Positions 54,441 through 63,197 of a stretch of DNA of 64,000 bases are shown here, piece by piece. Made by a program: the position numbers and the translations under genes. The notes below the pieces were generated by a model. That model searched no databases, had not been told where the DNA came from, and worked only from the letters and a program-made list of their open reading frames with translations. This DNA comes from Streptomyces broussonetiae (GTDB lineage: Bacteria > Actinomycetota > Actinomycetes > Streptomycetales > Streptomycetaceae): contig NZ_CP047020.1 in assembly GCF_009796285.1 (NCBI RefSeq), positions 3,162,001 to 3,226,000 on the forward strand. Reading direction: 5' to 3'. Position 1 is the first letter of the stretch; every line of letters starts with the position of its first letter.

Positions 54441-54679
54441 CTCACCCGCCCCGGCAACGCACACACGCGGCCCACCCCGGTCTCCGGCACCGCCAAGGGG
54501 CCGCAGGCCAGGGCACCGCAGGCCGGCGCGCACCGCCCCCTCCGCGACGCGCGCCGTGGCCCGGCCGTCCTCCCATGTGCTGCGGAGGACTTGACCCACT
54601 GTGAGCCGCGGCGCGCGCCGGAGGCGAGGGATCTTTAGCGGTGTCACCCTGATAGGCGAAATCCACCGCGGCGGGGCAC

Positions 54680-56299
54680 TCAGATGTGGCCCACGCCCGC
54701 ACCCGCCTCCGTGTTCGCGCCCCGCTTGGTGAGCAGCGCCACCAGGACGGCGACCGCCGCCACGCCCGCCGCGACCAGGGAGGCGAGGCTCATGCCGGAG
54801 ATGAACGTGTGGTGCGCGACCTCGGTGATCTTCGCGGCGACCGGCTCCGACGTGCCCTTGGCCACCGGCGCCACACCGACCTGGACCGCCTGCGAGGCCT
54901 GCTCCAGCTGGGCGGGGCTCAGCTTCGGCAGCCCGGCCCCCGCCCAGTTGCCCGCCAGGTCGCTGTCGACCTTGGAGGCCATCACGGCGCCCAGTACGGC
55001 CGTACCGAGGCTGCCGCCGATCTGCATGGCCGCCTGCTGCAGGCCGCCCGCGACACCGGACAGCTCCATGGGCGCGTTGCCGACGATGACCTCGGTGGCA
55101 CCGACCATGACCGGCGCGAGACCGAGGCCGAGCAGTGCGAACCAGACCGACATCACACCGCTGCCGGTGTCGGCCTTGAGCGTGGACATGCCGTACATGG
55201 CGACGGCGGTCGCGGCCATGCCGCCGGCCAGCGGAATGCGCGGGCCGAGCTTGGTGATGGCGGCGCCGGCCAGCGGCGAGCCGACGATCATCATGCCGGT
55301 GAGCGGCAGCAGGTGCAGGCCGGCCTTGATCGGGCTCTGACCGTGCACGTTCTGCAGGTAGAAGGTCACGAAGAACAGGCCGCCCATGAAGGCGATGGCC
55401 ATCAGGACCATCAGGACCACGCCGGCCGACAGCGGCACCGAGCGGAACAGGCTCAGCGGGATCAGCGGCTCGGCGACCCGGGTCTCCCAGAGCGAGAAGA
55501 ACGCGAAGAGCAGCACCGACGCGGCGATGAACGACCAGGTCAGTCCGTCGCCCCAGCCCCACGTCGGGGCCTTGATGAGCGCCCAGACGAGGCAGAACAT
55601 GGCGCCGGAGAGCAGCGCGATACCAAGGACGTCGAAGGAGCGCGGGGCGTTCTCGGCTCGGTGGTCGAGCAGGATCAGCAGGCCGAGGACCAGGGCGAGC
55701 GCGCCCACCGGCACGTTGATGAAGAACACCGACTGCCAGCTGACGCGCTCGACCAGGACACCGCCGAGGATCGGGCCGCCCGCGGTGGACGCGCCGATCA
55801 CCATGCCCCAGATGCCGATCGCCATGTTGAGCTTCTCGGCCGGGAAGGTGGCCCGCAGCAGACCGAGCGCGGCCGGCATCAGCAGTGCGCCGAAGACACC
55901 CTGCAGGACACGGAAGGTGACGACCGCGGCGATGCTGTTCGACAGGCCGATGGCGCCCGAGGCGGCGGCGAAACCGCTCACGCCTATCAGGAAGGTCTGG
56001 CGGTGGCCGAAGCGGTCACCGAGCTTGCCCGCGGTGATCAGGGAGACCGCGAGGGCCAGGAAGTACCCGTTGGTGATCCACTGGACGTCGGCGAAGCTCG
56101 CGTCGAGGTCCTTCTGGATGGCCGGGTTGGCGATGGCCACGATGGTGCCGTCGAGGGCCACCATCATGACGCCCACGGCGACGGTGATGAGGGTGAGCCA
56201 CGGATGGCCGCGCAACCCCGCGGCCGGGGGCGCCTCCAACGGGGCTGCCGGTGCCCTGTCCCCCGGCCCCGAGGCGCTGACGGTGGTCTGACTAGTCAT
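54680..56299 (-). CDS. 14-TM DHA2-family multidrug efflux transporter
   Basis: The 539-residue protein has 14 TM helices. ALDGTIVAIANPAIQKDL (TM1), GKLGDRFGHRQ (motif A), GPILGGVLVERVSWQSVFFINVPVG (motif C region) mark the EmrB/QacA family. It exports drugs by proton antiport. The divergent TetR gene, with shared promoter sequences, is the likely local repressor. ATG 56299 sits 7 nt after a TAGCCT -10, so its mRNA is probably leaderless. Confidence 0.9.
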   Translation of the reverse strand: MTSQTTVSASGPGDRAPAAPLEAPPAAGLRGHPWLTLITVAVGVMMVALDGTIVAIANPAIQKDLDASFADVQWITNGYFLALAVSLITAGKLGDRFGHRQTFLIGVSGFAAASGAIGLSNSIAAVVTFRVLQGVFGALLMPAALGLLRATFPAEKLNMAIGIWGMVIGASTAGGPILGGVLVERVSWQSVFFINVPVGALALVLGLLILLDHRAENAPRSFDVLGIALLSGAMFCLVWALIKAPTWGWGDGLTWSFIAASVLLFAFFSLWETRVAEPLIPLSLFRSVPLSAGVVLMVLMAIAFMGGLFFVTFYLQNVHGQSPIKAGLHLLPLTGMMIVGSPLAGAAITKLGPRIPLAGGMAATAVAMYGMSTLKADTGSGVMSVWFALLGLGLAPVMVGATEVIVGNAPMELSGVAGGLQQAAMQIGGSLGTAVLGAVMASKVDSDLAGNWAGAGLPKLSPAQLEQASQAVQVGVAPVAKGTSEPVAAKITEVAHHTFISGMSLASLVAAGVAAVAVLVALLTKRGANTEAGAGVGHI

Positions 56300-56306
56300 G
56301 CGTTCG

Positions 56307-56361
56307 AGGCTAGTGACAGCCGCTGACAATTGACAAACAATTTCACAAGTCAGTAACTGAC
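56307..56361. promoter_or_regulatory. Back-to-back promoters and operator of the efflux/TetR pair
   Basis: Forward: TTGACA (56330-56335), 18-bp spacer, TAACTG (56354-56359), 6 nt then ATG. Reverse: TTGTCA (56336-56331), 18-bp spacer, TAGCCT (56312-56307), 7 nt then ATG. The two -35 boxes overlap by 5 bp. The palindrome GTCAGT-A-ACTGAC (56349-56361) covers the forward -10 and is a candidate TetR operator. Both transcripts look leaderless. Confidence 0.75.
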
Positions 56362-56365
56362 ACCT

Positions 56366-56992
56366 ATGGAAACGCTGCGCGAACGCAAGAAACAGCGCAC
56401 CCGGGAGTCCCTGCTTCGAGCCGCTCTCGAGCTGTTCACGACCCACGGGTACGAGCACACGACCGTCGACGAGATCGCCGCGGCCGTGGATGTCTCACAG
56501 CGCACGTTCTTCCGTCACTTCGCCGGCAAGGAGGACGCGGCCTTCGCGGTGCAGGACATGACCGAACGGCACTTCCTGGCGGCCGTACGGGCACGGCCGG
56601 CGCACGAGGCGCCGATGGAGGCGCTGCGCCAGGCGGTGCTGGAGGGCTGGGACGCGATCCGCCAGACCGTGGAGTCTGCGGTCCCGGTCGAGCTGTACCT
56701 GCGGATGTACCGCACCATCGAGTCGACGCCCGCGCTGCTCGCCGCCCACCTGCGCCGGTCGGTCGCCGTGGAGGAGACGATCGCGCGCGTGCTCGCCGAG
56801 CGCGAGGGCGTCGACGTGGACACCGACCCTCGACCGCGGCTGGCGGTGGCCGTGTTCGGCGGGGTGATAAGGGTCACCGAGCGGCAGTGGTGCACGGGCG
56901 AGGACTTCAGCCTGGAGTCGATCCGTCAACTCACCGCGTCCTACCTCGATCAGGTGGGTCCGGCACTGACCGGGAACTGGCGTGTGAAATGA
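56366..56992 (+). CDS. TetR-family repressor of the efflux gene
   Basis: The 208-residue protein has a TetR N-terminal HTH (residues ~17-60: SLLRAALELFTTHGYEHTTVDEIAAAVDVSQRTFFRHFAGKED). The C-terminal ligand domain is diverse. Divergent from the DHA2 efflux transporter with overlapping promoters, it almost certainly represses it and itself. Leaderless start: ATG at +1 after TAACTG. Confidence 0.93.
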   Translation: METLRERKKQRTRESLLRAALELFTTHGYEHTTVDEIAAAVDVSQRTFFRHFAGKEDAAFAVQDMTERHFLAAVRARPAHEAPMEALRQAVLEGWDAIRQTVESAVPVELYLRMYRTIESTPALLAAHLRRSVAVEETIARVLAEREGVDVDTDPRPRLAVAVFGGVIRVTERQWCTGEDFSLESIRQLTASYLDQVGPALTGNWRVK

Positions 56993-57084
56993 GATCGTTG
57001 ACGGGGCGTTCGATCTTCGACGAAACGTGATACCTGTCACTCGGTTACCGCGAGACCGTCCCGTTCTCCTAGTGTGTCCTCCCA

Positions 57085-58302
57085 GTGACTTCCTTCGACA
57101 CCTCCCCGCAACTGAACGTCTGGCGCGCACTGCTGGCGCTGGCCGTGGTGTTCGTGATGCTCGCGACCACCGGCTGGACCGCCCTGCACACCAACCGGGA
57201 ATCGACGGCGCTGCAGGCCTCGCTCACCAAGTGGGAGCACGGCCGACTCCACGGCCTGCGCCTGCCGGACCCCGAGGCCGGCCCGGCGCGGCTCACGCGC
57301 TTCTTCGCGTCGCTCACCCCCGAGGACCGCGACCTGCTCGCCCGCCGCTATCCGCTGGCGGTCGGCAACATGAACGGCGCCCCGGTCACCCTGCGCTACC
57401 ACGCGAACCACATCGCGTTGGACCAGGCCCGCAAGGTCGAGAAGAAGCGCATGCACGACAGCCGGCTCAGCGCGGCCGGGCACCAGGACGCGGGCCGTCG
57501 TATGCACCGCTACGAGTCCCTGCTGACCCCGGGCCGGCAGATCCTGGCCTTCGACCCGGAGGGCTCGGGCCGGATCGCCGAGGTGTTCGGGAACCTGGAC
57601 AGGGCACAGCGGATCTCCGTCGTCGTCCCCGGCGTCGACACCGACGTGCTCACCTTCCAGAAGACCGGCCGCCCGTACACCGCCCCGGTCGGCATGGCCA
57701 CGGCGCTGTACGCGGCGGAGCGCACGGCGAGCCCCGGCACCCGTACGGCCGTGATCGCCTGGGCCGACTACACCGCGCCCGACGGGCTCGGCGTGGACGC
57801 GGCGACGGGACTGCGCGCCGCGGAGGGGGCCCTGCGGCTGAACGCACTGCTGGACGCCCTGCCCGGCAAGGCCCCGGTGGCGGCGATCTGCCACAGCTAC
57901 GGCTCGGTGGTCTGCGGTGTCGCCGCGCACGACATGCCCCGGCGGGTGTCCGACATAGCGGTGGCCGCGAGCCCCGGCATGCGGGTCTCCCAGGCCTCCC
58001 ACCTGCGGACCGGTGCCCGGGTGTGGGCGATGCGGGACGCCACCGACTGGATCCAGGACGTGCCGTATCTGGAGCTGGGCGGCCTCGGGCACGGCGCGGA
58101 CCCGGTGTCCTCGCCGTTCGGTGCGCGTGTGCTGTCCGCGCGGGGCGCGCACGGTCACGCCGGCTACTTCCAGCCGGGCACGGACAGCCTGCGCAACCTC
58201 GCCGATGTCGGCGTCGGCGCGTACGACGCGGTGACGTGCGCACGTGAGAACGACCTGTGCCAGGCCGGTGTGCCCGGCACGACGACGGCCGGACGCGCGT
58301 AG
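57085..58302 (+). CDS. DUF1023 alpha/beta hydrolase, membrane anchored
   Basis: The 405-residue protein has a TM or signal anchor (ALLALAVVFVMLATTGW) and a DUF1023 hydrolase domain: LAFDPEGSGRIAEVFG, RISVVVPGVDTDVLTF and nucleophile elbow AICHSYGSVVCGVAA with Ser in HSYGS, then SPGMRVSQA and GHAGYFQPGTDSL with the acid/His. The family occurs widely in Streptomyces with unknown substrates. GTG start at 57085; TAGTGT at 57070 may be its -10. Confidence 0.85.
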   Translation: MTSFDTSPQLNVWRALLALAVVFVMLATTGWTALHTNRESTALQASLTKWEHGRLHGLRLPDPEAGPARLTRFFASLTPEDRDLLARRYPLAVGNMNGAPVTLRYHANHIALDQARKVEKKRMHDSRLSAAGHQDAGRRMHRYESLLTPGRQILAFDPEGSGRIAEVFGNLDRAQRISVVVPGVDTDVLTFQKTGRPYTAPVGMATALYAAERTASPGTRTAVIAWADYTAPDGLGVDAATGLRAAEGALRLNALLDALPGKAPVAAICHSYGSVVCGVAAHDMPRRVSDIAVAASPGMRVSQASHLRTGARVWAMRDATDWIQDVPYLELGGLGHGADPVSSPFGARVLSARGAHGHAGYFQPGTDSLRNLADVGVGAYDAVTCARENDLCQAGVPGTTTAGRA

Positions 58303-58368
58303 AAACAGCAGGAAGTGCGGTCTGCGCGGGTGGCGACGGAGGAGCACGTGCCGCATACGATGAGCCGC

Positions 58369-59226
58369 ATGGGTGACGTACTGGCGGGTTTTCATGCCGT
58401 CTGGGAGTTCGAGTCCGACTCCGTGCTCATCCGTTACGAACGGGGGATTCGAACACCGAAGCTGTTCCAGGCGCTCGGGGAACGGCGGGTCCCGCTGTCC
58501 GCGGTCGAGGACGTACGCCTCGCACCGGGCAGGCGCGGCACCGTCGTCCTGCGCCTGCTGCCGCGCGTCGGCGCCGATCCGCTGATGGAGGCGGCCGACG
58601 GGCAGCTCAAGGAGGGCTCCGATCCCTACCGGCTGGTGCTGCCGGCCGAGCGGGAGACGCTCGCCGAGTACTACGCGGACGAACTCAAGGGCCTGCTCAC
58701 CGAGTCCGGCTCCGGACCGGCCGAGCACTATCTGGTGCCGGCACCCAAGGCCCCGCTGCACTTCAAGGCCTACGACGCGAAGGTGTCCTTCGACGGGGCG
58801 GCCGTGCAGTTCCGCTGGTCGTGGACGGGCGCGTCCTCGGCGAAGTGGAAGGCGGGCGACCAGAGCTTTCCGGTCGCCGATCTCACCGGGGTGGAGTGGC
58901 GCTCGCCGGAGGTGTTCGAGGGACATCTGCGGCTGATCCGGCGCGCGGCCGGCGCGGGGCAGGCCGCGCCGGCCGATCAGGATCCGGCGGCCGTCGTCTT
59001 CGGGCTGGGGTACGGGCCGGTGCACGAGTCGCTGCCGTTCGCCGCCGCGGTCCTGGCCGCCGTACGCACCAGGGGGCCGGTGCCCGCGGTGCCCGCGGCC
59101 CCGGCCCGGCGGGATCCCGCGGACATCGCCGAGCGGATCCGGCATCTCGGGGAGCTGCACCAGGCCGGCCTGGTCACCGACGAGGAATTCTCCTCCAAGA
59201 AGGCCGAGTTGCTGGCGGAGCTGTAG
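58369..59226 (+). CDS. DUF4429 protein with C-terminal SHOCT motif
   Basis: The 285-residue protein has two DUF4429 units: GFHAVWEFESDSVLIRYERGIRTPKLFQALGERRVPL, and LHFKAYDAKVSFDGAAVQFRWSWTG. A C-terminal SHOCT (IAERIRHLGELHQAGLVTDEEFSSKKAELLAEL) is the usual oligomerisation or membrane-association helix-turn. Function is unknown. ATG 58369 matches family starts; in-frame ATG 58360 and GTG 58348 (GGAGGAG close upstream) are alternatives. It abuts the convergent MerR gene without a gap. Confidence 0.82.
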   Translation: MGDVLAGFHAVWEFESDSVLIRYERGIRTPKLFQALGERRVPLSAVEDVRLAPGRRGTVVLRLLPRVGADPLMEAADGQLKEGSDPYRLVLPAERETLAEYYADELKGLLTESGSGPAEHYLVPAPKAPLHFKAYDAKVSFDGAAVQFRWSWTGASSAKWKAGDQSFPVADLTGVEWRSPEVFEGHLRLIRRAAGAGQAAPADQDPAAVVFGLGYGPVHESLPFAAAVLAAVRTRGPVPAVPAAPARRDPADIAERIRHLGELHQAGLVTDEEFSSKKAELLAEL

Positions 59227-59691
59227 TCAGCGCGCCGCCTGCTCCCTCGCATAGAAGCTGATCTTGAGATCCAGTACGGAGAGCGTGTCCTGGAGTTCGG
59301 CGATGCGGTTCAGGACGTCCCGGCGGGTCGACTCCAGCAGGGCCTGGCGCTCCAGGTAGGTGTTCTCGCCCTCGCGCACCAGCTCCGCGTACCGGACCAT
59401 GTCCGCCACCGGCATGCCCGTCAGCCGCAGCTTGGTCACGAAGTCCAGCCAGTCCAGGTCGCGGTTGCTGTAGCGGCGCTGGCCGGTGTGGGAGCGGTCG
59501 ACGTGCGGCATCAGGCCGATGCGCTCGTACCAGCGCAGCGTGTGCGCGGTCAGGCCGGTGAACGCGACGACCTCGCTGATCGTGTAGCGGTCCTGGCCCT
59601 CGGGGCGCGGATGGCGTCTGGGTGGGGCGGAGCAGATGTCTGCGGGGGCCGTGCGTGCGGTGTCCGCCGGCTTGGTCTGCATCACCGTCAT
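59227..59691 (-). CDS. MerR-family regulator
   Basis: The 154-residue protein has a MerR winged HTH at residues ~36-75 (YTISEVVAFTGLTAHTLRWYERIGLM), the dimer helix (LVREGENTYLERQALLESTRRDVLNRIAELQDTLSVLDLKI), and no C-terminal metal-binding Cys. It is of the small-ligand or SoxR/AdhR-like branch. Its own promoter has the long 19-bp spacer and dyad that MerR proteins bind, so it is probably autoregulated. No obvious target gene lies on the same side; the GNAT gene is divergent. Confidence 0.9.
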   Translation of the reverse strand: MTVMQTKPADTARTAPADICSAPPRRHPRPEGQDRYTISEVVAFTGLTAHTLRWYERIGLMPHVDRSHTGQRRYSNRDLDWLDFVTKLRLTGMPVADMVRYAELVREGENTYLERQALLESTRRDVLNRIAELQDTLSVLDLKISFYAREQAAR

Positions 59692-59697
59692 GGCCCC

Positions 59698-59728
59698 ACG
59701 CTATGGCCTTCGAGTGCACTCCAAGCAA
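59698..59728 (-). promoter_or_regulatory. MerR-type promoter with 19-bp spacer
   Basis: Reverse strand: TTGCTT (59728-59723), 19-bp spacer, TAGCGT (59703-59698), then 6 nt to ATG 59691. The dyad CTTGGAGTGCACTCGAAG (59725-59708) lies in the spacer and is palindromic but for one position. This overlong spacer with central dyad is the MerR hallmark; the transcript is leaderless. Confidence 0.82.
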
Positions 59729-59788
59729 GCGGAACCCGGTAAGAAATACGCGGGACGCACACCGGGACGGATGGTTAGCGTATGGCGC

Positions 59789-60265
59789 ATGAGTCTTGCA
59801 CGCCGGGCCCTGCCCGAAGACGCCGTGGAGGTGCTGCGGCTGCGCCAGGTCATGCTCGACGCGCTGCCGATCGCGGGCGGCAACGCCTCGACCGACTGGC
59901 ACGACGAGTCCCTGCCGACGCTGCGCAAGCGGCTCGCGGAGGCCGAGGGGGACTTCGCGGCCTTCGTCGTCGAGCGTCCGGAGCGGCCCGGAACGCTGGC
60001 CGCGCTGGTCGTCGGGACGCTGGAGTACCGCATCGGGAAGGCCGGGAACCCACAGGGGCGGGTCGGGTACGTCTTCAGCGTCGCGACCGACCCGGACGCC
60101 CGGCGGCGCGGGTACGCGCGCGCGTGCATGGAGGAACTGCTGGACTGGTTCCGCGCGCGCGGCGCCGGTCACGTCCTGCTCAACGCCTCCCCGGCGGCCG
60201 AGCCGCTGTACGCCTCCCTCGGCTTCACCCGGGATCCCGACCCGTCGATGCGGCTGCGACTGTGA
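59789..60265 (+). CDS. GNAT-family N-acetyltransferase
   Basis: The 158-residue protein has GNAT motif A at YVFSVATDPDARRRGYARACMEELLDWF (R-R-R-G-Y-A acetyl-CoA loop) and PLYASLGFTRDPDPSMRL at the C-terminus. Substrate unknown. ATG 59789 lies 7 nt after TAGCGT (59776-59781), so the mRNA is probably leaderless. It is divergent from the MerR gene and 19 bp upstream of the serine hydrolase. Confidence 0.87.
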   Translation: MSLARRALPEDAVEVLRLRQVMLDALPIAGGNASTDWHDESLPTLRKRLAEAEGDFAAFVVERPERPGTLAALVVGTLEYRIGKAGNPQGRVGYVFSVATDPDARRRGYARACMEELLDWFRARGAGHVLLNASPAAEPLYASLGFTRDPDPSMRLRL

Positions 60266-60284
60266 GCCGCATAGGCTCGGCACC

Positions 60285-61106
60285 ATGTCGTTGAACAGCT
60301 TGGCGTCGATCGAGAACTGGCCCGTCCCCACCGCCGCCGCAGGTGTTGTACGAGCCGACGGGACCGTTCTCGGCACGCACGGCCCCGTCGCCCACCGCTT
60401 TGCGCTCGCCTCGGTCACCAAGCCGCTGGCGGCGTACGCGGCGCTCGTCGCGTACGAGGAGGGCGCGATCGAGCTGGACGAGCCCGCCGGGCCGCCCGGG
60501 GCGACCGTCCGCCACCTGCTCGCCCACACCTCCGGGCTGGCCTTCGACGAGCACCGGGTGACGGCTCCGGCCGGGGAGCGGCGGCTGTACTCCAACGCCG
60601 GGTTCGAACAGCTGGGGGAGCACATCGCCAGGGCGACGGACATCCCGTTCGCCGAGTACCTGCGCCAGGCGGTGCTCGAGCCGCTGGGGATGACCTCGAC
60701 GTCGCTGGCGGGCTCGCCCGCGAAGGACGGGGTGTCGACGGTCGCGGACCTGCTGCGGTTCGCGGCGGAGGTGCAGGCGCCCCGGCTGCTGGACCCGCGC
60801 ACGGTGGCGGCGGCGATGACCGTGCAGTACCCCGGGACGAAGGGCGTCCTGCCCGGGTACGGGCACCAGAACCCGAACGACTGGGGTCTGGGCTTCGAGA
60901 TCCGCGACTCCAAGTCGCCGCACTGGACGGGGAGTTCGTCCTCTGCCCGCACCTTCGGGCACTTCGGGCAGTCCGGTACGTTCCTGTGGATCGACCCGGA
61001 TGCCCGGGTGGCCGGGGTTGCCCTGACGGACCGGGCGTTCGGGCCCTGGGCGATCGAGGCGTGGCCGGTGTTCACGGACGCGGTGCTGGCGGAGCTGCGC
61101 GGCTGA
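60285..61106 (+). CDS. Serine hydrolase of the beta-lactamase (class C-like) family
   Basis: The 273-residue protein has S-V-T-K (Ser43 to Lys46), Y-S-N (102-104) and HFGQSG for the third box, in the beta-lactamase/D-aminopeptidase/esterase fold. No signal peptide is present, so it acts in the cytosol and is more likely an esterase or peptidase than a lactamase. ATG 60285 is 7 nt after TAGGCT (60272-60277); a separate leaderless promoter is plausible even though it sits close to the GNAT gene. Confidence 0.87.
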   Translation: MSLNSLASIENWPVPTAAAGVVRADGTVLGTHGPVAHRFALASVTKPLAAYAALVAYEEGAIELDEPAGPPGATVRHLLAHTSGLAFDEHRVTAPAGERRLYSNAGFEQLGEHIARATDIPFAEYLRQAVLEPLGMTSTSLAGSPAKDGVSTVADLLRFAAEVQAPRLLDPRTVAAAMTVQYPGTKGVLPGYGHQNPNDWGLGFEIRDSKSPHWTGSSSSARTFGHFGQSGTFLWIDPDARVAGVALTDRAFGPWAIEAWPVFTDAVLAELRG

Positions 61107-61115
61107 GCCTCGCCC

Positions 61116-61769
61116 CTACGCCCCCATCTCCCATATCAGCAACTCCGCCGACGTCACCCCCACCGCCTCCAGGCCCTGCGCGGCAGCGATCCGGGCCGAG
61201 TCCCCCGCTCCCAGCTCCTGCCCCGCCAGCCGGACCTTCCCGAGCACCACGTGGACGTAGACATACGCCTCGTCCGGTACCGCGGTCCGCTCCCCCGGGG
61301 TCAGGCGGCGGACGTGGAGCATGGCCCCGGCGGCCGGGAGGGCGTACGGGGTGGAGTCCGCGATGCCCGGGACGATGTCGTACGACGGTGCGCCGCCCGG
61401 CTCCCGCGGGGCCAGCCACATCTGGATGAAGGTCAGTGGGACGGGGCCGTCGTTGCGTTCCACGTGGCGCACGCCCGCGGCCGCGCTCAGGCGCTGGACG
61501 TCCCCCGGCCGCACCCGGGTCTCGTGACCGGTGGAGTCGCGGTGGGTCAGCTCGCCCTCGACCACCCATGTGACGATCTCGGTGTGACTGTGCGGGTGTT
61601 CGTCGAAGCCGGCGCCGGGGGCGAGCCGCTCCTCGTTGCAGGCGATCACCGCGCCGAAGCGCAGGTTGCCGGGGTCGTAGTGCGGGCCGAAGGAGAAGGC
61701 GTGCCAGGAGTCGATCCCGGCCTCCGGATCCCCTCCGCGATAGCGCTCAGCGGCGCGCCGTACCTCCAT
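61116..61769 (-). CDS. Pirin-family protein
   Basis: The 217-residue bicupin starts MEVRRAAERYRGGDPEAGIDSWHAFSFG and has the metal-binding set H58, H60, H62 and E64 in EHPHSHTEIVTWVVEGELTHRDS. Pirins bind Fe2+; some have quercetinase activity, others act in redox regulation. ATG 61769 is chosen because conserved sequence begins there; GTG 61781 would add four residues. It is convergent with the serine hydrolase. Confidence 0.88.
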   Translation of the reverse strand: MEVRRAAERYRGGDPEAGIDSWHAFSFGPHYDPGNLRFGAVIACNEERLAPGAGFDEHPHSHTEIVTWVVEGELTHRDSTGHETRVRPGDVQRLSAAAGVRHVERNDGPVPLTFIQMWLAPREPGGAPSYDIVPGIADSTPYALPAAGAMLHVRRLTPGERTAVPDEAYVYVHVVLGKVRLAGQELGAGDSARIAAAQGLEAVGVTSAELLIWEMGA

Positions 61770-61878
61770 CACGGGCTCCACCGTAGTGCCGCCGCGCACC
61801 GCTGTGCCCCCCGCACCCCCGTCCCGACCTCCGACCCGGCGGCGCACGGGCACGTCCCGATAAGGCAGTCTTGTCCCC

Positions 61879-63108
61879 GTGCCCGAACCCGAATCCCGCA
61901 GCAGCGATCCCCACGCAGAGTCCCGCGCCACTCACCACGCACACGACGTTCACCCGCACGCCGCGACCCTCAAGCGGCTGGAGAAGTCCTCCGGGTCCCT
62001 CGCCGCGCAGGCCATCGCGCGGATGGACGAGACCCTGCCGTGGTACCGGGCCATGCCCCCGGAGAACCGTTCCTGGATCGGGCTCGTGGCCCAGGCGGGC
62101 ATCGCCGCCTTCACCGAGTGGTTCCGGCGCCCGGACGCCCCCCAGGCGATCTCGACCGACGTCTTCGGCACCGCGCCGCGCGAGCTGACGCGGGCCATCA
62201 CACTGCGGCAGACCGTGGAGATGGTGCGGACCACCATCGAGGTCATGGAGTCGGCCATCGACGAGGTGGCGGCTCCGGGGGACGAGAGCGTGCTGCGCGA
62301 GGCGCTGCTCGTGTACGCCCGGGAGATCGCCTTCGCCACCGCCCAGGTGTACGCCCAGGCCGCCGAGGCACGCGGTGCCTGGGACGCGCGGCTGGAGTCG
62401 CTGGTCGTCAACGCGGTGCTCAGCGGGGAGGCCGACGAGGGGGCCCTCAGCCGGGCCGCCGCCCTCGGCTGGAACTCGCCCGAGTACGTCTGCGTCGTGC
62501 TCGGCACCGCGCCGGACGGCGACAGCGAGCTGACGGTCGAGGCGATCCGGCGGGCCGCGCGGCACGCCAAGCTCCAGGTGCTCACCGGGGTGCTCGGCGA
62601 CCGGCTCGTCGTCATCGCCGGTGGCAGCCCCCATCCGCTCGCCGTCGCCAAGTCGCTGATCGGGCCCTTCGCCGCCGGGCCGGTCGTCGCGGGACCGGTC
62701 GTACCGGATCTGCTGGCCGCCACCCGGTCCGCGCAGGCCGCCGCGGCCGGGCTGAAGGCGTGTTCCGCCTGGCAGGACGCACCGCGGCCGGTACTGGCGG
62801 ACGATCTCCTGCCGGAACGCGCCATCGCGGGCGATCCGAGCGCCCGTGAACAGCTGGTGGAGGAGATCTACAGACCGCTGGAGGAGGCGGGCTCGGCTCT
62901 CCTGGAGACCCTGAGTGTCTACCTGGAGCAGGCGAGCAGCCTGGAGGGCGCTGCCCGGATGCTCTTCGTTCACCCGAACACCGTGCGCTACCGGCTCCGA
63001 CGTGTGACTGACGTCACCGGCTGGTCACCTTCGGATGTACGATCCGCGTTCACACTGCGGATCGCGCTCATCCTGGGGCGTCTGGCCGATGCCGAACCCC
63101 AGACATAG
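61879..63108 (+). CDS. fasR: FasR fatty-acid-synthesis activator (PucR-type)
   Basis: The 409-residue protein has a His-rich N-terminus, an RsbRD_N-like central region (LETL... TRAITLRQTVEMVRTTIEVMESAI) and a C-terminal PucR HTH (LETLSVYLEQASSLEGAARMLFVHPNTVRYRLRRVTDVTGW). Lying directly upstream of fabD in the same direction is the FasR arrangement in S. coelicolor, where FasR activates the fabD-fabH-acpP-fabF operon. GTG start at 61879. Confidence 0.92.
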   Translation: MPEPESRSSDPHAESRATHHAHDVHPHAATLKRLEKSSGSLAAQAIARMDETLPWYRAMPPENRSWIGLVAQAGIAAFTEWFRRPDAPQAISTDVFGTAPRELTRAITLRQTVEMVRTTIEVMESAIDEVAAPGDESVLREALLVYAREIAFATAQVYAQAAEARGAWDARLESLVVNAVLSGEADEGALSRAAALGWNSPEYVCVVLGTAPDGDSELTVEAIRRAARHAKLQVLTGVLGDRLVVIAGGSPHPLAVAKSLIGPFAAGPVVAGPVVPDLLAATRSAQAAAAGLKACSAWQDAPRPVLADDLLPERAIAGDPSAREQLVEEIYRPLEEAGSALLETLSVYLEQASSLEGAARMLFVHPNTVRYRLRRVTDVTGWSPSDVRSAFTLRIALILGRLADAEPQT

Positions 63109-63110
63109 GG

Positions 63111-63131
63111 TTTTGTCGGGGCCCCACAAAA
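63111..63131 (+). promoter_or_regulatory. Candidate FasR-binding inverted repeat before fabD
   Basis: TTTTGT (63111-63116) and ACAAAA (63126-63131) flank a GC palindrome (GGGGCCCC). It starts 3 bp after the fasR stop and ~67 bp before fabD. Position and symmetry suit an activator site. Confidence 0.6.
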
Positions 63132-63197
63132 GCCCTTCCTGTTCTTCGTCCCTGTCCCCACGGGCGGCCCCGGCCGTCCCCAAGAGAGAGTGTGAGA

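Noticed and set aside
54441..54679. Small ORFs between aceE and the efflux gene
   Set aside because: Only Pro/Arg-rich frames without ribosome sites; nothing supported.
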